From positions 78,270,472 through 78,334,471 of the forward strand of contig NC_086249.1 in the NCBI RefSeq assembly GCF_021018805.1: a DNA stretch of 64,000 nt, in the 5' to 3' direction. Of the stretch, positions 48,043-61,795 are shown piece by piece. The notes below the pieces were generated by a model. That model did no database searches and was not told the DNA's origin. It saw nothing but the letters and a program-made list of their open reading frames with translations. The DNA comes from Prinia subflava. Taxonomy: Eukaryota > Chordata > Aves > Passeriformes > Cisticolidae. Position 1 is the stretch's first letter. Each line of letters starts with the position of its first letter. Both the position numbers and the translations under genes were made by a program.

Positions 48043-48954
48043 CCTATAAATTTCTGGGGGGGAATCTTGACTGAAATAATAGGTTAAGCCCTAGATTAGG
48101 TTGATATCCTGTTGTGATTATCAATAAGAGGCTTAGCTTTGATTTGGCTCCAGTCCAGTCTGTATGCTTTCACTTAGCTTTCTGCAGCAAGCAAGAAAGA
48201 GCCATGGAAGGAGGGTGGGTAGGGGATGGGTGAGCCTTGTCTTACAGAGTATAGCTTTGGGACAGGACTGTGGAAGAAGACCCTGGTTCCACAATTAAAG
48301 TGTATATACATATATATATAATCCTCTTCATCCTTTTAGAGAAAATAAATTTATAAGTCCAAGTATTTTTCAGCATTTATTTTAAATGCAATTTATTTAA
48401 TTTTAAAACTGAGACTTCACCCAATTTTCTGAAAACACAGTTAACATTGTTAGGACTTTGGTTTGAACCCTGATTTGTTCCCCTTTGTTCTGTTTTCAGC
48501 ATATGAAAATTGTCTGGCATCAAATAAATAAGGAACTGAGAAACTGTGGAATAGCATGTTACACTGTGCAGAGCAGTTGTATAAAATACCTGGCAATCTC
48601 ACTTCATATTTAAAAGATATGCAGAATGATATGGATTTTTTTAGGTAATACTTCTATCACAGTGAGACTTGGCTCCTAAATTTTACTCATAAATAATTCC
48701 TAAATAAACTGAAGATGACTCCATTGAGGAGCACAGCTCTGATTTACCCATGTTTTATTGTGATTGTTTTCATCACACAAGTTAGTTGCCCATATCTAGC
48801 TACAGATGTGAGACCTCGAGATTATGGAAACATCAAACTATGTCAGACTCTCCCAGCTATTGGAAAATTTTACAGATATCACATTGACATTAGGAAGTAT
48901 TATAGAGGAATCAACAAGTCTTATAGGAATCAACAAAAACCAATCAAACAAAAA
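48043..48954. other. AT-rich intergenic sequence
   Basis: A (TA)n patch lies near 48303-48321. No gene or element was recognised. The 98-codon plus-strand frame starting at 48715 ends in an A/C-rich simple repeat and lacks any known domain. Confidence 0.45.
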
Positions 48955-49005
48955 TACTCAACAAAACCAAACCAAAACCAAAACAAAAATCAAAACATCA
49001 AAATC
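48955..49005. repeat. A/C-rich low-complexity tract (CCAAA/CAAAA words)
   Basis: Imperfect AACCAAAACCAAAAC units, similar in composition to the array at 33.6 kb but short and degenerate. Confidence 0.75.
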
Positions 49006-51861
49006 CTGTAGGTGCTGAAGTACAGTTCAAACAGTCAATACTAGTGCTCATATAGTTAGAAAACTGCCTCTGTTACAAGGAGCAATTGCATATCCTGGCT
49101 TAAGTTGCTTGAAAGAAATCTATAGAAATAGAGCAGAGGACAGAGTATTATCACTTGCCCAAGGATTTGGGGAAGGTGCAGTTCAAGCACTGCCAGGAGG
49201 TTGTGGATACATCTTCACCATGGGGGTAAGGACAGCCAGGATAACTGCTGACAAAGTTGCTCAGGTCAATAAGCAGGATATTTAAGTCTGAGGAGCACCA
49301 GTGCTGAGCTAATAATCACTGCTGATTTGTGAACTCCCTGACAAGGCTTATCAGCTTGTCACAGGGCTGTGATAACTCACTGAGACTGTCTCCAGAATGG
49401 CACTGTAGAGAGGGTTTGTGGTTTTGTGCTGCATGGACTGAGCAAAGGTCTTCACTGCTCCTCACTGGGAAATCTCTCTTGAGATGCCACTGTAAAGTGG
49501 AATAATGTTGCTGATCTCTGTAGTTAGTTTTACATACCCAAGAATACCCTGGTAAATTTAGCATACCTGCAGACTTCAATGTACAGTATGACATAGTTTC
49601 TTTAGTATGTTTCTAAAGGAGATGAACTGAAAGTTTTGGGCTTACTGAAGTGCCTGTAGATTGCTGCAGGAGGGTTTTCAGTCTAACTCCTTCCTTTGGA
49701 GTAGAGAGAGCTGCAGGACTTTTTTTAAAGAAAGTTAGTGGCTGCATAATACACTGTTGAAGAGGTTGCACAGGGGTCAGAAAATCACATAAATTCTAAG
49801 ACTTTCTATACCCTGTATATTCATCTAGCTAGAAGACACTTCTAGACAGCATCACACTCACATAGTTTGGTTCACTGTCCTTCAGTTTCCTCGTGTTACT
49901 GTGCTCTGTTTTCTTGCACAGTGCAGTTTTGTTCCTGCAAATTAGATGCTCTCGAGCTGGATTTGAGAGAAAAGTAAGTGAGGTTCTCTGCTTCAGAGGT
50001 GCACCTGGTGTGGTGCATTCCCTAACGCAGCCGTAAGCATGTGGATATTGAGCAGGTGATTGAGACGTGTGCAACAAAGAGATTCAGACCAGGACACCAT
50101 CCTTAACCTGGATGGAAGTGAAAACTTTCAACCACAGGATGCAGGGCTCCAGCATTGACTGCTTTGATCTACTGATTTGCTCCTATCATACTGAATTATT
50201 TGCTAATGTAGACACAGCCTTAATCCTCCTTTTCTAATTACATATTAAGTTTACTGCACACAGGAATGCAGATGAAAGTGCTTCCTTATGTAATGTTAAT
50301 AAACCTGGTTTTGCTCTAATCAGTAGGGTTTCCACCTTCCATTTCAGGGTGGATTTTCCCTCTGCAAGATTTTTTTTTAAAAAAATCCCAAGTGTCTGAA
50401 AAATCCAGAAGTCCATGCAATTTCAGAGACACCTCCTGAAAAATAAAGATGGAGACCTACTTTTTCTCACCAATCATAACACTGATTTTTTTAAGAAATT
50501 ATTTTTTGGTGGAAAAAAAATTGACCTTCTTTTTTGAGTTAATTATTATCTGAAGCCGTTTTTCAAATTTAAACTTATGGAAAGTCTCTGTAATACGGGT
50601 GACAAATCCAACATTGTTTTTGGATATTTCTACACAGGTTTTTAAAGTAACACCACATACTGCCTTTTCCTGAACAAGACAGAATTTAATATTTCCTATT
50701 TTTTTAATATGCTTATTTTTCAGTGAATTCTGAAATAAAGAGGTATTTAGGAAAACAACAATCCCATCTGTACTCCTCAGCTCACATTAAATATTACTGT
50801 ACCCGCCTTTCCAGCAACACCTGGGAAAGGGGTGAGAAAAGACCAGTTTGTTTATATCTTGTTTCACATGAGTGTTTCGTACCTTTTGGGACTGATGACA
50901 TAGGAGGGGACCTTGTCTCACAGCATGCAGAACTTTGATCCAAAACAAGAGATATTATGCAAAAATAGAAGATTATTTTACATCACCACATTGATTTTTC
51001 AGATAGGGTGAGATTAAAGCACTTGCACTTTCTTCAGTTAATGGGATCTAGCTTGTAAATCATTTGGTGATCCAAATAAACATGACAGTAGTAAAACAAC
51101 ATCAATATCTAAGAACTTAGTTGTAGTAGCTAGGATTCCACTACACATGTGAATATTTCATTTACTATCTCTGTAATGCCAAAAGTTACATTTATAAACT
51201 ACCAGGTTAAACTGGTAAAAGTAGAAATTACTGTGTTTTTATCACATGAAAATACTTTTTTTTTAGGTAGAATTTCCTTTTTTGCTCTTTGTCTACATAG
51301 AAATTTTTTGTGTCAGGATAAACAGAGCAATATTACAGACTGTCCCTAAGCTTATGAGCTCTTTCTTTAGTGGCAGATGGGAAAAGCAAAGCTGAAGTAG
51401 TTAATGTGCTTTTCTGTTAAGCAACAAAACTAGAACAAATATTTAATTAGATACTTCCTTAAATGTTCTACTATATGAAGAAAATGTGTACTTGTACACT
51501 TAATATACACATATATAAAAGAGTAGAACTCTGAAACTTTCTTTTTCTTTAAAGCAGAGGAAAGCAGTCTTCCTGTAACTCTGCCTTATTTCAAATTTTG
51601 TTTCTTTTCCAATCTAAACAATATTTGGAAAATGTTCCCTTGTACAAATTAACACCATCAAGATTTTTTTTACAACCAAGATCTAATTTTAATGATAATA
51701 TTTCACCTATAAAAAGTGAGGATAACAAGTTTGTATTCATACAAAAGTGTTAATTAATGAAAGACAAACCTTTGCCAGTTATTGACACATTCCTCTGTAA
51801 TCCTGTTATGTGGAACATTCTAATGAAGTCATAGTTTATTACTAATGATCTAGCTTTGTTT
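49006..51861. other. AT-rich intergenic sequence
   Basis: Frames of 60-92 codons have no family resemblance. No repeat was recognised. Confidence 0.5.
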
Positions 51862-51895
51862 AAAAAAAAAAAAAAACTGTGAGGGGGAGGGGGGG
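51862..51895. repeat. Poly(A) run followed by G-rich run
   Basis: Fifteen A (51862-51876), then CTGTGAGGGGGAGGGGGGG. It has only two long G runs, too few for a classical four-run quadruplex. Confidence 0.8.
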
Positions 51896-54576
51896 TTTGA
51901 AATAATTTATTTGCTTTGGTGTATTTTTTATCACAGCAGGTAAGAATGCTGCATTTTGACTGCCACATTGTATGCAGGATGAGGGGGTATGACCTCAGAA
52001 GCAGCAACGGAGAACTTGCTCTTTCACACTTCAGCACACACTGCTGTGAACCAGCTCTTTGGTCATATTATCCGCCACACCACAAAGCTCTCCGCTAATT
52101 ATCTCTGAATACGAATTTTATTGAACCTTAATTTTCAGTAATGGGGCCTGATAGTTTGAGAAGAAAGACAAAAGAAGGGTCCCTTTGTTTTTCCCTCACA
52201 ATAACCTTCTAGTGCTGGAGCTATGGCAGAACTCATTAAACTTGAACAATGAGTTGAAATATGATCGTGTTATTTTTGTCCCTGCCCCCAAACCAGGCTG
52301 GTCCTGTCTGCCAGCCTGTCCATCTGTCTAACAAGATGGGAAGAGACATCGGGTCTGTGGTGGACACTGCTCAAACACACTCCAAACTCCGGCTGAACCA
52401 CCGGGAACGTGAATCTGAGCAGAACTCTGACTCTTTTGTACATGTTTGGCAGGATCTCATGGCAAGTTTAGCAGCAATTCCGATGCTGTAGAGAGGAAAT
52501 TTGAAAATCCTGATTAAGCCAGGTTAGACAAAAGCTGATTTGTGTTTGAGGTGTCCTCTGGAAATAGATTCACACTCGCTAGAAATAGTGTTATTCATCC
52601 AAACTGTGAGCTAAAAGAAACTAACACTGAAACAAAAATAGTGTGTGCAGCTAATTTGTGAAAGGATTGCAGAGTTCTGCTCAGCTGAGAGATGGTAGAA
52701 GTTTTTGTACTGTCTTGCAAACTTGGCCATCACAAGGCATCTTCCACTTAGCAACAGAGCTCTTAAAATTTATTGCCTTTGAATTTAGGGTTTTTTCTCT
52801 AGTTTTTCGGTCTCTAGTTAACACAGGGCTGGCAGTTGTGTTGTATTTCGTAGAGTAACACATTTCAGGATATACACGAATGCAGTTAAAATCAATGGAT
52901 TATTCAAAATATAAATAATCTATTTTATTGAAATAGAGTTACTTGTTTTCACGTAAAAATGCACTTTCTTCCAGGATTGTCCTATTAAGTCATTGTAATG
53001 GCCATTTGGATTGCTCATAAACACTTCTCTCCCTCCTGAACAGTGCTTATTGTCTATGAGAGCCATCAATGTGTTTTTGGAAGATATCTTCTTTTTAAGC
53101 CTTTAAGTATTTCCCCTGCCCAAAATACTGCTTCAGGTGTATTTCATACAATTCTGAGGGTGATATATTTGTGGAAAATTTACATAAAAAAGGAGTGATC
53201 AACACCTGTTCTATACAAGGAAACCTTACTACTGTCCACTTCACAATTCTCTTGTGTACCTGAAAAGTTGCACATAGCCTAGTTTTTAATTTTCTCTTAA
53301 TTTTTGTATAACACATTACAGCCAAATGGAATATTACAAGTTATATGATCATTTTCTTTTATATTCAGCCTAATTTTTCTTTCTGCTAGGTGCTTTTCAA
53401 TTATTCCTAAGTTAAGGTCATCAACATAAACCCAGCTTGTATGTACAAACTGAATAAAGGATAAATTTCTAAACAAAACAATATAAAGGCAGCCCCCTCC
53501 CCCATCTCTGTGCCCTTGCAGAGAATTGACACACATTTAGAGGCACATAAACCCATGTCTAGCTAGGATTGGGAGCCTGCTGAAAAAACCACCGTTTTGC
53601 AGAGTGGAGAAACAGGAAATTGTTTCAGAGACATTATAAATTCATATATATTTATACTTTTATATGTGTATGCACAAAAATTCATATTTGCATGCATGCA
53701 CATACACATATGTACTTATATGAAGACTCCAAAGCAAAAAGTAATTTTATTTTGATTTAACCTATTCCACAAATTTTATTTTAATATTTCATATCAAAAC
53801 AAATAATCTACTCTGTTAATAGTATTGCTCTTTTTAGTATCCTGAGTATTTAAAGGCTGAAACAATTAGTAGCTCTACACTAACTCAATTTGTAAAACTG
53901 AACATCTGGTTAACACAATGTGACTGTAAAGATTCTGATTTTCAGTGTATGAAAAGATTCTCATTCTGCAAGCATTGTGTACTAGAATAGTTTGCATTTG
54001 ACTGCAAAGTAAATCAAAATAAAATCGGAAAGGGAAAAATATTTATTAACAGGCAGTAATTGAGTGCCCTTCAATGATATAATTTTCACATACTTTTTAA
54101 ATCATATAAAAAGTCTGATTCTTCTGTCATTTTCACATTTATTAGTCGGTAGTAATTACACTGAGATCAGCAGAGACACCAATATTGAAACTGGCAAACA
54201 CTAGGAATATAAAATTTCTAAATATAGCATTTGGTTAAACTTCTTAGCTGCTTTTGGGGAATTTTGAAGATTTGTAATGATTTTGCATTTTATTTCACTT
54301 ATCTAGAAATCTCTCCTTGGTCTTTTAAAGGAATGCCAATTTCACTCAGGTAATTGTACTCCTATTAATTTTATCTTTCTTTTAATTTTGACACAGTGAA
54401 CGAGCCCTATGGAAAAATGTCAGCCTGATATTTGAGAAAGGGTAAACTAAAAAATAGCCTTGATCTGTGATAGATGTGCTCCGAGGGAAACAATCCAAAT
54501 AACACAGATCATATTTATCATGCCTTCTTTAAAAGATTTTAATTGTGCTTCACTTCTCATCTAAATAGTGTGGAGT
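51896..54576. other. AT-rich intergenic sequence with one CpG-bearing open frame
   Basis: The frame 52261-52491 (76 codons, plus) has several CpGs and a soluble, charged composition, but I recognise no family. The ATAT/ACAT-rich stretch at 53640-53720 is low complexity. Nothing else was identified. Confidence 0.45.
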
Positions 54577-54740
54577 GTACACGTGTACCTGTGCTCTCAG
54601 CACTGGGCTGTGCCGGTGTGACACGGGCAGAGCGGTGCCCTGGCAGCTCATCCCAGCAGTGCTCACGGGAGCCGGCTCTGCTCTCCCCGTGGGAATCCCT
54701 GCGTGCCACTGGGAGAGAGCCAGACAGCAGGGGAAGGTGC
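54577..54740. promoter_or_regulatory. Small CpG cluster beginning with a palindromic E-box
   Basis: The 12-bp perfect palindrome GTACACGTGTAC (54577-54588) contains the E-box CACGTG. The next 150 bp is GC-rich with about seven further CpGs, an isolated island in AT-rich DNA. It could be a minor promoter, an enhancer or the remains of a GC-rich transposon. Open frames on both strands are a by-product of the GC content. Confidence 0.3.
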
Positions 54741-56224
54741 TGTATGCTCAGATAAATGTATAGTGGATACCATATGCTCCTCTCCAAAAACCGCTGCATT
54801 GCTGCATTAAAGCTCAAATTCCAAGCATTCAAGGGTGTAAATATATTAAACAATGCATCTATTTGTGCAGAGAATTCTTTATGAGGGACAGCCATGTGCT
54901 TTTAATCAGTTTTGTGCTGAATGAAAGAAAATTGTAAACTATGCATTAAAAGAAGGTTTGGTGAAAGTTATTTTCCCTCTATCTTCTGCATCCTAATTCA
55001 ATGCTTCCCCTTGCTTTCAGTGATAATATAAGTAATCTTCTAGCAACATTCATGAGGAAAGTTTGATGTGGATTTACACTAGTGGAGCTACATTACAATG
55101 GGTAGATTTAAGGTATTATAAAATGAGTTTTTGGATTTGTTACAGAGGTATGAAACCCCTAAGACACAGACAGATAGGACTTCCAACATATGGCAACCAC
55201 TCTTATTATAAAACAAAACAGTGTTAAGTCAAAGTACCTGATTACAATTCACTACTGCTATGTAGCTCTGATAGCAGGCTTATATTTAATGCCATAGAAA
55301 CAATATAATTTATTTTTCTGTCTTCCCTTATCCCTTCATTATTTGGTTTGTAGGCTTTGAAACCTTAAGCAAAAGGACAAAATACAAATTATAGAAAACA
55401 TCAAAGTATAGTGAAATCAAATGACATTCCTTACAATCCTTACAGAGATATCTAACACATTTCTTATGTGCAGTTTGGTCGAACTGCTATCACTGCAGAG
55501 CTTTAATGGTTATAATTAGTAATCTTTTGGGAGCTACGGTAGCACACTTATAATGTCAAAAATATTTAATTGAATGCAATAGTTAACTTGGCAGTGCAAA
55601 ATTACATTTGATAATGAGTTAATCTGGCCAAGATTTTACCCTGTTATCAAAGTGATCATTAGGAAAAGAACATAGCTATATAATTTTACTACATGCTACT
55701 TCTTCAGCTAAGTCTGTTTATAGATTTCTCTTAAATTGCCTACTTTGAGATGGAGATTCTGGAGGAAGAGCATCTAACATTGCACCTACTCACATCTACA
55801 CATTCAGCACCAAATACATGTTTTTTGTGAACATTTTATCATCTAAAGCATGTAAATTGAGAAATATGTGACTGCGATGGACACGTCAAAAGAAAAATCA
55901 CTAAGCCCTGTAGCCTAATAAACAAAATTCCGTTTGGGAGATGAATTGACTGACAAGCAGCTCCTAACAAATAAATGCACATTAGATTCAGATGAATACT
56001 GGAGTATCAAATAACTAGACAATTTATCACCAGTAAAATTTAAAACCACGTTTTCTTGTCTTGGTCTATGGTTCCCATGCACTGCTATCTTATTAACAAG
56101 ACTTTAATTCTCGTACTGACACACAAAAGTGTTGTACTCTAATGAACTGTCTGCTCCTTGCTGAAATCTGGTGGTAATGTAGGATGTTAGTTACAATAAT
56201 GATAATCTTTAGTATTTTTAGCCT
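54741..56224. other. AT-rich intergenic sequence
   Basis: A good acceptor-like CCCTTGCTTTCAG ends at 55020 without a convincing exon. No gene or repeat was recognised. Confidence 0.5.
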
Positions 56225-56440
56225 GTCAGAACCCGCACAGCCAACAACAACCAGTCTTTTACTAAAACTCTACCTCATCAAACTAACTTAATTAGCAATT
56301 CAACTCCTTATTTTTGTTTTGGATTCCCCTCTGGCTACTAATTAAAGCTTAATCGAAACTGCTGAACTGAGGTTGTAAAGAATTCATTAATATTAAAATT
56401 AGCCCCAACAATTTTTTTGGGCTGGTGCAATTTGTATTTG
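56225..56440. promoter_or_regulatory. Candidate conserved noncoding element rich in homeodomain cores
   Basis: Repeat-free, with CTTAATTAGCAATT near 56288, CTAATTAAAGCTTAATCG near 56338 and CATTAATATTAAAATTAGCC near 56385. Density of TAAT/ATTA is high even for an AT-rich region. Assignment by texture only. Confidence 0.25.
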
Positions 56441-58176
56441 TTACTGTCAGGGTTTGAAATTCAGTTGAATTGTTAAGAAAGCTGTACCAGAAATTTGCTG
56501 TATGTTCATATTATAAGCAGAACAAATACGATGAATTCCAATAGTTGAACAAGTAATTCCTGTTTTGACCATGCACAGTTCACATTACTTGTGTCACTGT
56601 TTAATACCAACAGACAAAATATATTTTCAGATCATTTTTCCAAAGTCATCCACATTTTTTTTATCCTCCTAAGTGCTTTCATATTTTGGATAAAAGGGAA
56701 TAAAAGGCTCTGCAAAAAAAGAGAAAAGATTGATTTTATGTATTATCTTGACAAGATTAATATGTTTGAAAAATGAACAGATTTACCACTTCACTTTGAT
56801 TTTTCCACTTTTCTTAACATCAAAAGATTACTCCAGCTGCAATAATGGTCATTCTGAAAACTAAGATCAACTGAACTATGAGCTTCTGTTAAGGACGTGT
56901 TTTTGCTGGTAACATATATCTCATTGAATTATTTTTTAGAAGAGTGTAATACTTTATTTTTGAAATTATAATCTCTGCTCTATAAATTATTTAAATCTTT
57001 TCTGAAATCAGTTCATTCTTTGTAATTAGTTTAAATGTATTTTTAATTAAAAAAAGCTTAAAGTAAGAAATGAACTTATATTTTAATATTACTAAATACT
57101 CTCAACAATGAGTGAAACACTTGTGTTTGTTTTTTGTAAATTTCATAAAAATGTAAATAAGAAAGTCATTCTTTTTATAGCAGATAAAAACGATTTTCAT
57201 AATTCAAGTTCACTTTTCATTTTAACTTTTATATTTTAATATTTTTATCGGAACATGTATATTTATTTTACCCTACAGGAAATTTTTTCAAGAATGTTTA
57301 TAGGAAACAAACTTGTTAGGACTAAAATATACAGCAACTAATACTGTTTAACATATTTTATTAAATATAAATATTAAGATTATTTATATAATGCAAAACT
57401 TTACAAAAATATACATGAAAAATTACATATGCATCTAGGTTTCATTTAAATAGCATTTATGACAAAACAATCATGCACATAGTTAAAAATCAACATATGT
57501 CCATTTTTTACCTACTGACTAAATCAACAATGGCATACAAGGCACACAATTTAAAATCTTGGTGACAATTTCCATGAAGTTATTCAAATACAATTTGACT
57601 TCTGACAAGAGGATGTAATTTATAAAACAGAACATGCCTATCAGTGGAAACTAAATTTGCATAATGAGGATACTTTCATTTCTGCAAGCACAGTTTTTGA
57701 CATCCCAACTTGGAGCGCTGGAAGAATCTGGTGAAAAATGTCAATATACATAAGCAGGAAAATGATTAATAAAATACCCGTAACATTTATCTGATCTGAG
57801 TAAACAAAATAAATTTTGCTTGCAAAAAGTAATGATTTTGAAAACTATAATAATGTGTTTTCTAAATGTGTAGAAGTCTAACATGCCTTTAGCTGCAATC
57901 AGCCTTGTAAACTAAGGGAGGTGTTCTGAGTTTATCATTAGCTGATAAAAACACTGCTCTGACATTAATGTTATGCATTTTTAAATCAGTGTTTTGATTT
58001 AATTCTCTGTTACATTTCATATAAATATACTGAAGTAGTACCAAAAGAGTGGAAAGAAAAAAAGCCTTTATCTTTCTTTAGCTGATAAACTTGAAATTGC
58101 TTCTTAACTTGGTCAGCTGGATAAGAGCATTCATCATTCTTGAACTGGAGAAAAAATAGCTCTTTGCCCGCCTCGG
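56441..58176. other. Very AT-rich intergenic sequence
   Basis: The part 56900-57480 is extremely AT-rich with ATATTTTAATATT-like words, a composition seen in matrix-attachment regions, though no specific motif proves this. Confidence 0.45.
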
Positions 58177-58195
58177 TTTTTTTTTTTTTTTTTTT
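58177..58195. repeat. Poly(T) run, 19 nt
   Basis: Nineteen consecutive T preceded by CGCCTCGG. No adjoining retrogene was recognised on the minus strand. Confidence 0.9.
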
Positions 58196-61100
58196 GAGTT
58201 GTTATTTCAGGTAAGCATATGCTCAGAGTTTAAATTAAATTAATTCTGAAATAAATTTGCTTTAATTCAGCATCTCTTACCCACTCTACCATAAAGGATA
58301 GCATCAGATGACAATCAAAACCAAGTTACCTTTATGTTTCAAAGGCAGAACTCAGGCACACTGAAACAAATTTATTTCAGGTTTGCTTAAGAAAACCTGG
58401 ATTGTCAAGAGACAGCAGAAGAACAACATTGTTAACTTAAAGAAAAAAAAAAAATAGAATGCTAGAAATTTGGCTTTCCTTTATACATGTTATTAATAGG
58501 ATCATCTAGAATTAAAACCAAGAAGACTTATTTTTCATCATTCTTGCTGCTTGTTTATAGCTTCCTAGTTCCCTAAATTAAGAAATTATGCCTGAATTTC
58601 TTTTGTTTCTTCTGAGTTTCACTTTATGGACTCTCTGATATTCCTACTGAACTGTAGATATTCTGAGGGGAATTGCTTCAAAAACAGCTTTTTCACTTAA
58701 AAAAATGTAAAACTTGTATATAAAATATATGTACAGACTGAGGCAGAGAAACATTTTTTCTAGCCTTCACTGCTATAAAATTTAGAACACACAATAAGAA
58801 CAGAAGAGTTAGGAAAAAAAATTAAATGCAAAACAAAGCAAGGCGGCAAATCTCACTGTGAAGTATTCATTTAATTCTAAATCACACTTGTTTGTATTCA
58901 AATTAAAGAACTAGATCATGGCTTTGAAAACAAATTCTTCATCATAGGCTTTATTTAGGCTGATACTTCTCACACACACAAACATTAAGGTGAAAGAAGA
59001 GCAGGTCACCCTTATTTATTTGAGACACTAGCCAGACAAATAAGTATTTTTATCAAGTGATTGATAAATATGGCTATAAACCTGGAACTTTTGCAATTAA
59101 ATAACACTCTAACCCTAATTATTTTTTTTTTATTTTAAAATGTATTGAAAATGTTGCCTGGTATAGTTCCAAACAGAACTGGAGGATGACTGTCACTGCC
59201 AACTACAAAAATCTTGAAGCAGAGAAAATAAAAAGAAAAATTATACAATTTCTGTCAAATGCTGTGAAACTAAAATAATAAATAAAATCATGGAACAAGA
59301 TCACTGGCAGCATATTGAAGCAAATAGTAATTGCTTCTTAGCTGTTCTCATCATTATAATTTTGAGCTAAGTAGGTATTTTATAAACATTTTCAGCTAAG
59401 AAGCTTCACCACTTCTCTTTAAAAATTCCTTTTTATTATCAGTGTAGATTCCAAGGCAAGAAAGAAGCAGCTTGCTATTCAAACAGCTGAAAGGGGAAAA
59501 GAAATTGGTTGTTTCAACATTGCTTTTGCATCTTTAATTTCTTTCAATGCTCTGTACATCGTGAATATGTCAACTGAACAGACATCTCATTTTCAATTGC
59601 TAACATTCCAGGTACAATAGGAACAAACACAGTGGCTTGATGTGTGAGAACATTTTCATGGTTGGGATGGGAGCTTGCTGCAACCTGCTGTGATGCCTGC
59701 ACATCTATGGGAAATAGGATTGGCTAAAGCTGAGCTCTTCGACCCTCTCCCTCTCTGGGGCAGTACATGTTTATCCTGTGCTTATCATACAAACTCCTTC
59801 TACAAATAAATACACTAAATTTGGTGTTGTATGTGTTTAGAAATTGCTATGAAATACCATGCAATGCTGTGAAATAATTATTTTTTAAATTACTATATTA
59901 CTCAGATCTGAATACTGTTGGTTCTGAATTTTCCCAATATGGAATGATCACAAATGGAGCTCTGCAGCAGCAGGTCACCTGCAAAAACTAAATCCCCCAG
60001 CCTTCCCCTTCCCCAGTTTTTAACAAGGAGCACCCTCACACCCACAGCTTACTCCACACTCAGAAGTGGAATCAGACATAAATGCATATTGCTTTTAGTG
60101 TAATTTCTGCAACAGAAAAAATTTCCAATATGTTGGCATATGTCTCAGAGATATTCACATTTGGGAAGGCTGGGAAAGACCCACAGATTTTTCACTGAAA
60201 AAGAAGCTCACAAACATTTTAAAATACCCTCTTGTCATATGGCAGCTGGTAAACTCAGCAGAATAGGATGGGGACAGCCATGTTCCAGAACACAAACCTT
60301 CTTCAAAACCAAGAGAGAACACAGACTCTGTGCTTGGGCTGGAGGGAAAACTGTGTTCCCTCTAATCCCTTACTGACTCTGCCTGTTCTCTTTGAAAACC
60401 CACAAATACCAAACTGAGGCAAAACTTGGAGGCCTATTAAAACTGGACAACTAAGGCAGAGAACGTACCTCAGCATTCAATAGTCAAAAATTGCTGTTCT
60501 GCAAGAGTGGGGGTGGAACTCTTCAAGAAATAGCTAATAGAAATTTGAAGGCAAATTTGAAAAATCGCTTGTTACCAAAGCATGGGAGCAAATGAGTTAC
60601 AGCAAAAATAACTAGATATTGGGATTAGTATACCCATATAACTGCTATTTTAATAAACATAGCTGAACATTAAGATTTTCAGTCTCATAGTTTGGATTTT
60701 TGCTGCTTTGAGTAATTGTTGCTGCTATTGTTTAAAATTCATGGAAATAATAAGGCAAACATTTCTGTTTCCAATTGTGGTGTTTGTTATGTTCACAGAC
60801 CTCTTACTAAATGCTCAAAATAGCATCTCTTCATAGCATTAATAAGTGATTCTGCTTCAAGCATTCATTGTTCTATCAGCTGAAAGGGTTAGCAATGGTA
60901 AGTCCCCAATGTTCAATAATTTCTGGTTTGAATAGTTTCATAGTTATCTGTACTTGTGCCTTGAAACAAATAGCAGCCCCTCCCTCCACACCCTCCTCAA
61001 GTGCATGCATGCTTTTTATTAGGACAACCAATGTTAAGTGTAGTATTTGACACTGGAGAGTATTTTCAAAAATACAGGGATGGAGTCATCTTTGAAGCCA

Positions 61101-61766
61101 TTTTCATTGGTGACAGCAATTTTGTTCATGCACTACACACCTTATAGCATTTTAAAATAAAAGCAGTCCTGTTGATTTAAGTCCTAGGTTACTGGACTTC
61201 GTTATCTGCCTTGAAGAGCAGTGCTGGGTGGTGGGAAGGAATCAGTGCAGAGTCGGGAGGAAGAGATTAACGCCCCACGGGGATCTGCCTCTCCTGTTGC
61301 CTCCCCAGCCCCATCTTCCACAAGTCTGTTCATGTGAGTTGGGTGCTGCCACTCGCAGGACCCTGGCCAGGGGATCACCCACGGGCTCCCTCCTCCACAG
61401 GTGCTTCCACACCGTGGCTAGTAAATCCCCTTACCTTAGAAATACCTCCTACGCCCACCTGCTCACATTTCAACGGTATTGGAGCACTAGCTCCACTCAC
61501 ATAGGTTTCAGTTTTTAATGTGGAAGCCAAATGCACACATTTTGGAGGTAAATTATGCAGAAAAATACTTTACATTTCTGCTGAGGCAAATGGTTTTTAA
61601 GTAGGTCTCATAATTACTTCGGGTGGAGAATGTGCTTTTTCTCTTTGGTCTGTTCACTTGCAGTTCATATGAGGAAGGATTATATTACTATCATTACACA
61701 AATACTTAAATGGGTCCATTGATTTGTTTAGAAATGAGATATCAATGACAGTTAATTATTCAATAA
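58196..61766. other. AT-rich intergenic sequence
   Basis: 61228-61518 is GC-richer with an open 96-codon plus-strand frame of low-complexity, Leu/Pro/Ser-rich character and no family resemblance. The rest holds no recognised feature. Confidence 0.45.
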
Positions 61767-61795
61767 CTGATCATTAATTTTGGGCTAATGATCAG
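61767..61795. repeat. Perfect 10-bp inverted repeat CTGATCATTA/TAATGATCAG
   Basis: Arms at 61767-61776 and 61786-61795 are separated by nine bases. Each arm holds a TAATGATCAG motif containing a TAAT homeodomain core, so the pair could be a dimeric binding site. It lies in a TAAT-rich stretch that starts near 61750. Confidence 0.7.

Noticed and set aside
59580..59830. LTR-like segment with ATTGG and AATAAA
   Set aside because: No TATA box in the right place and no recognisable LTR words; the signals are common by chance.
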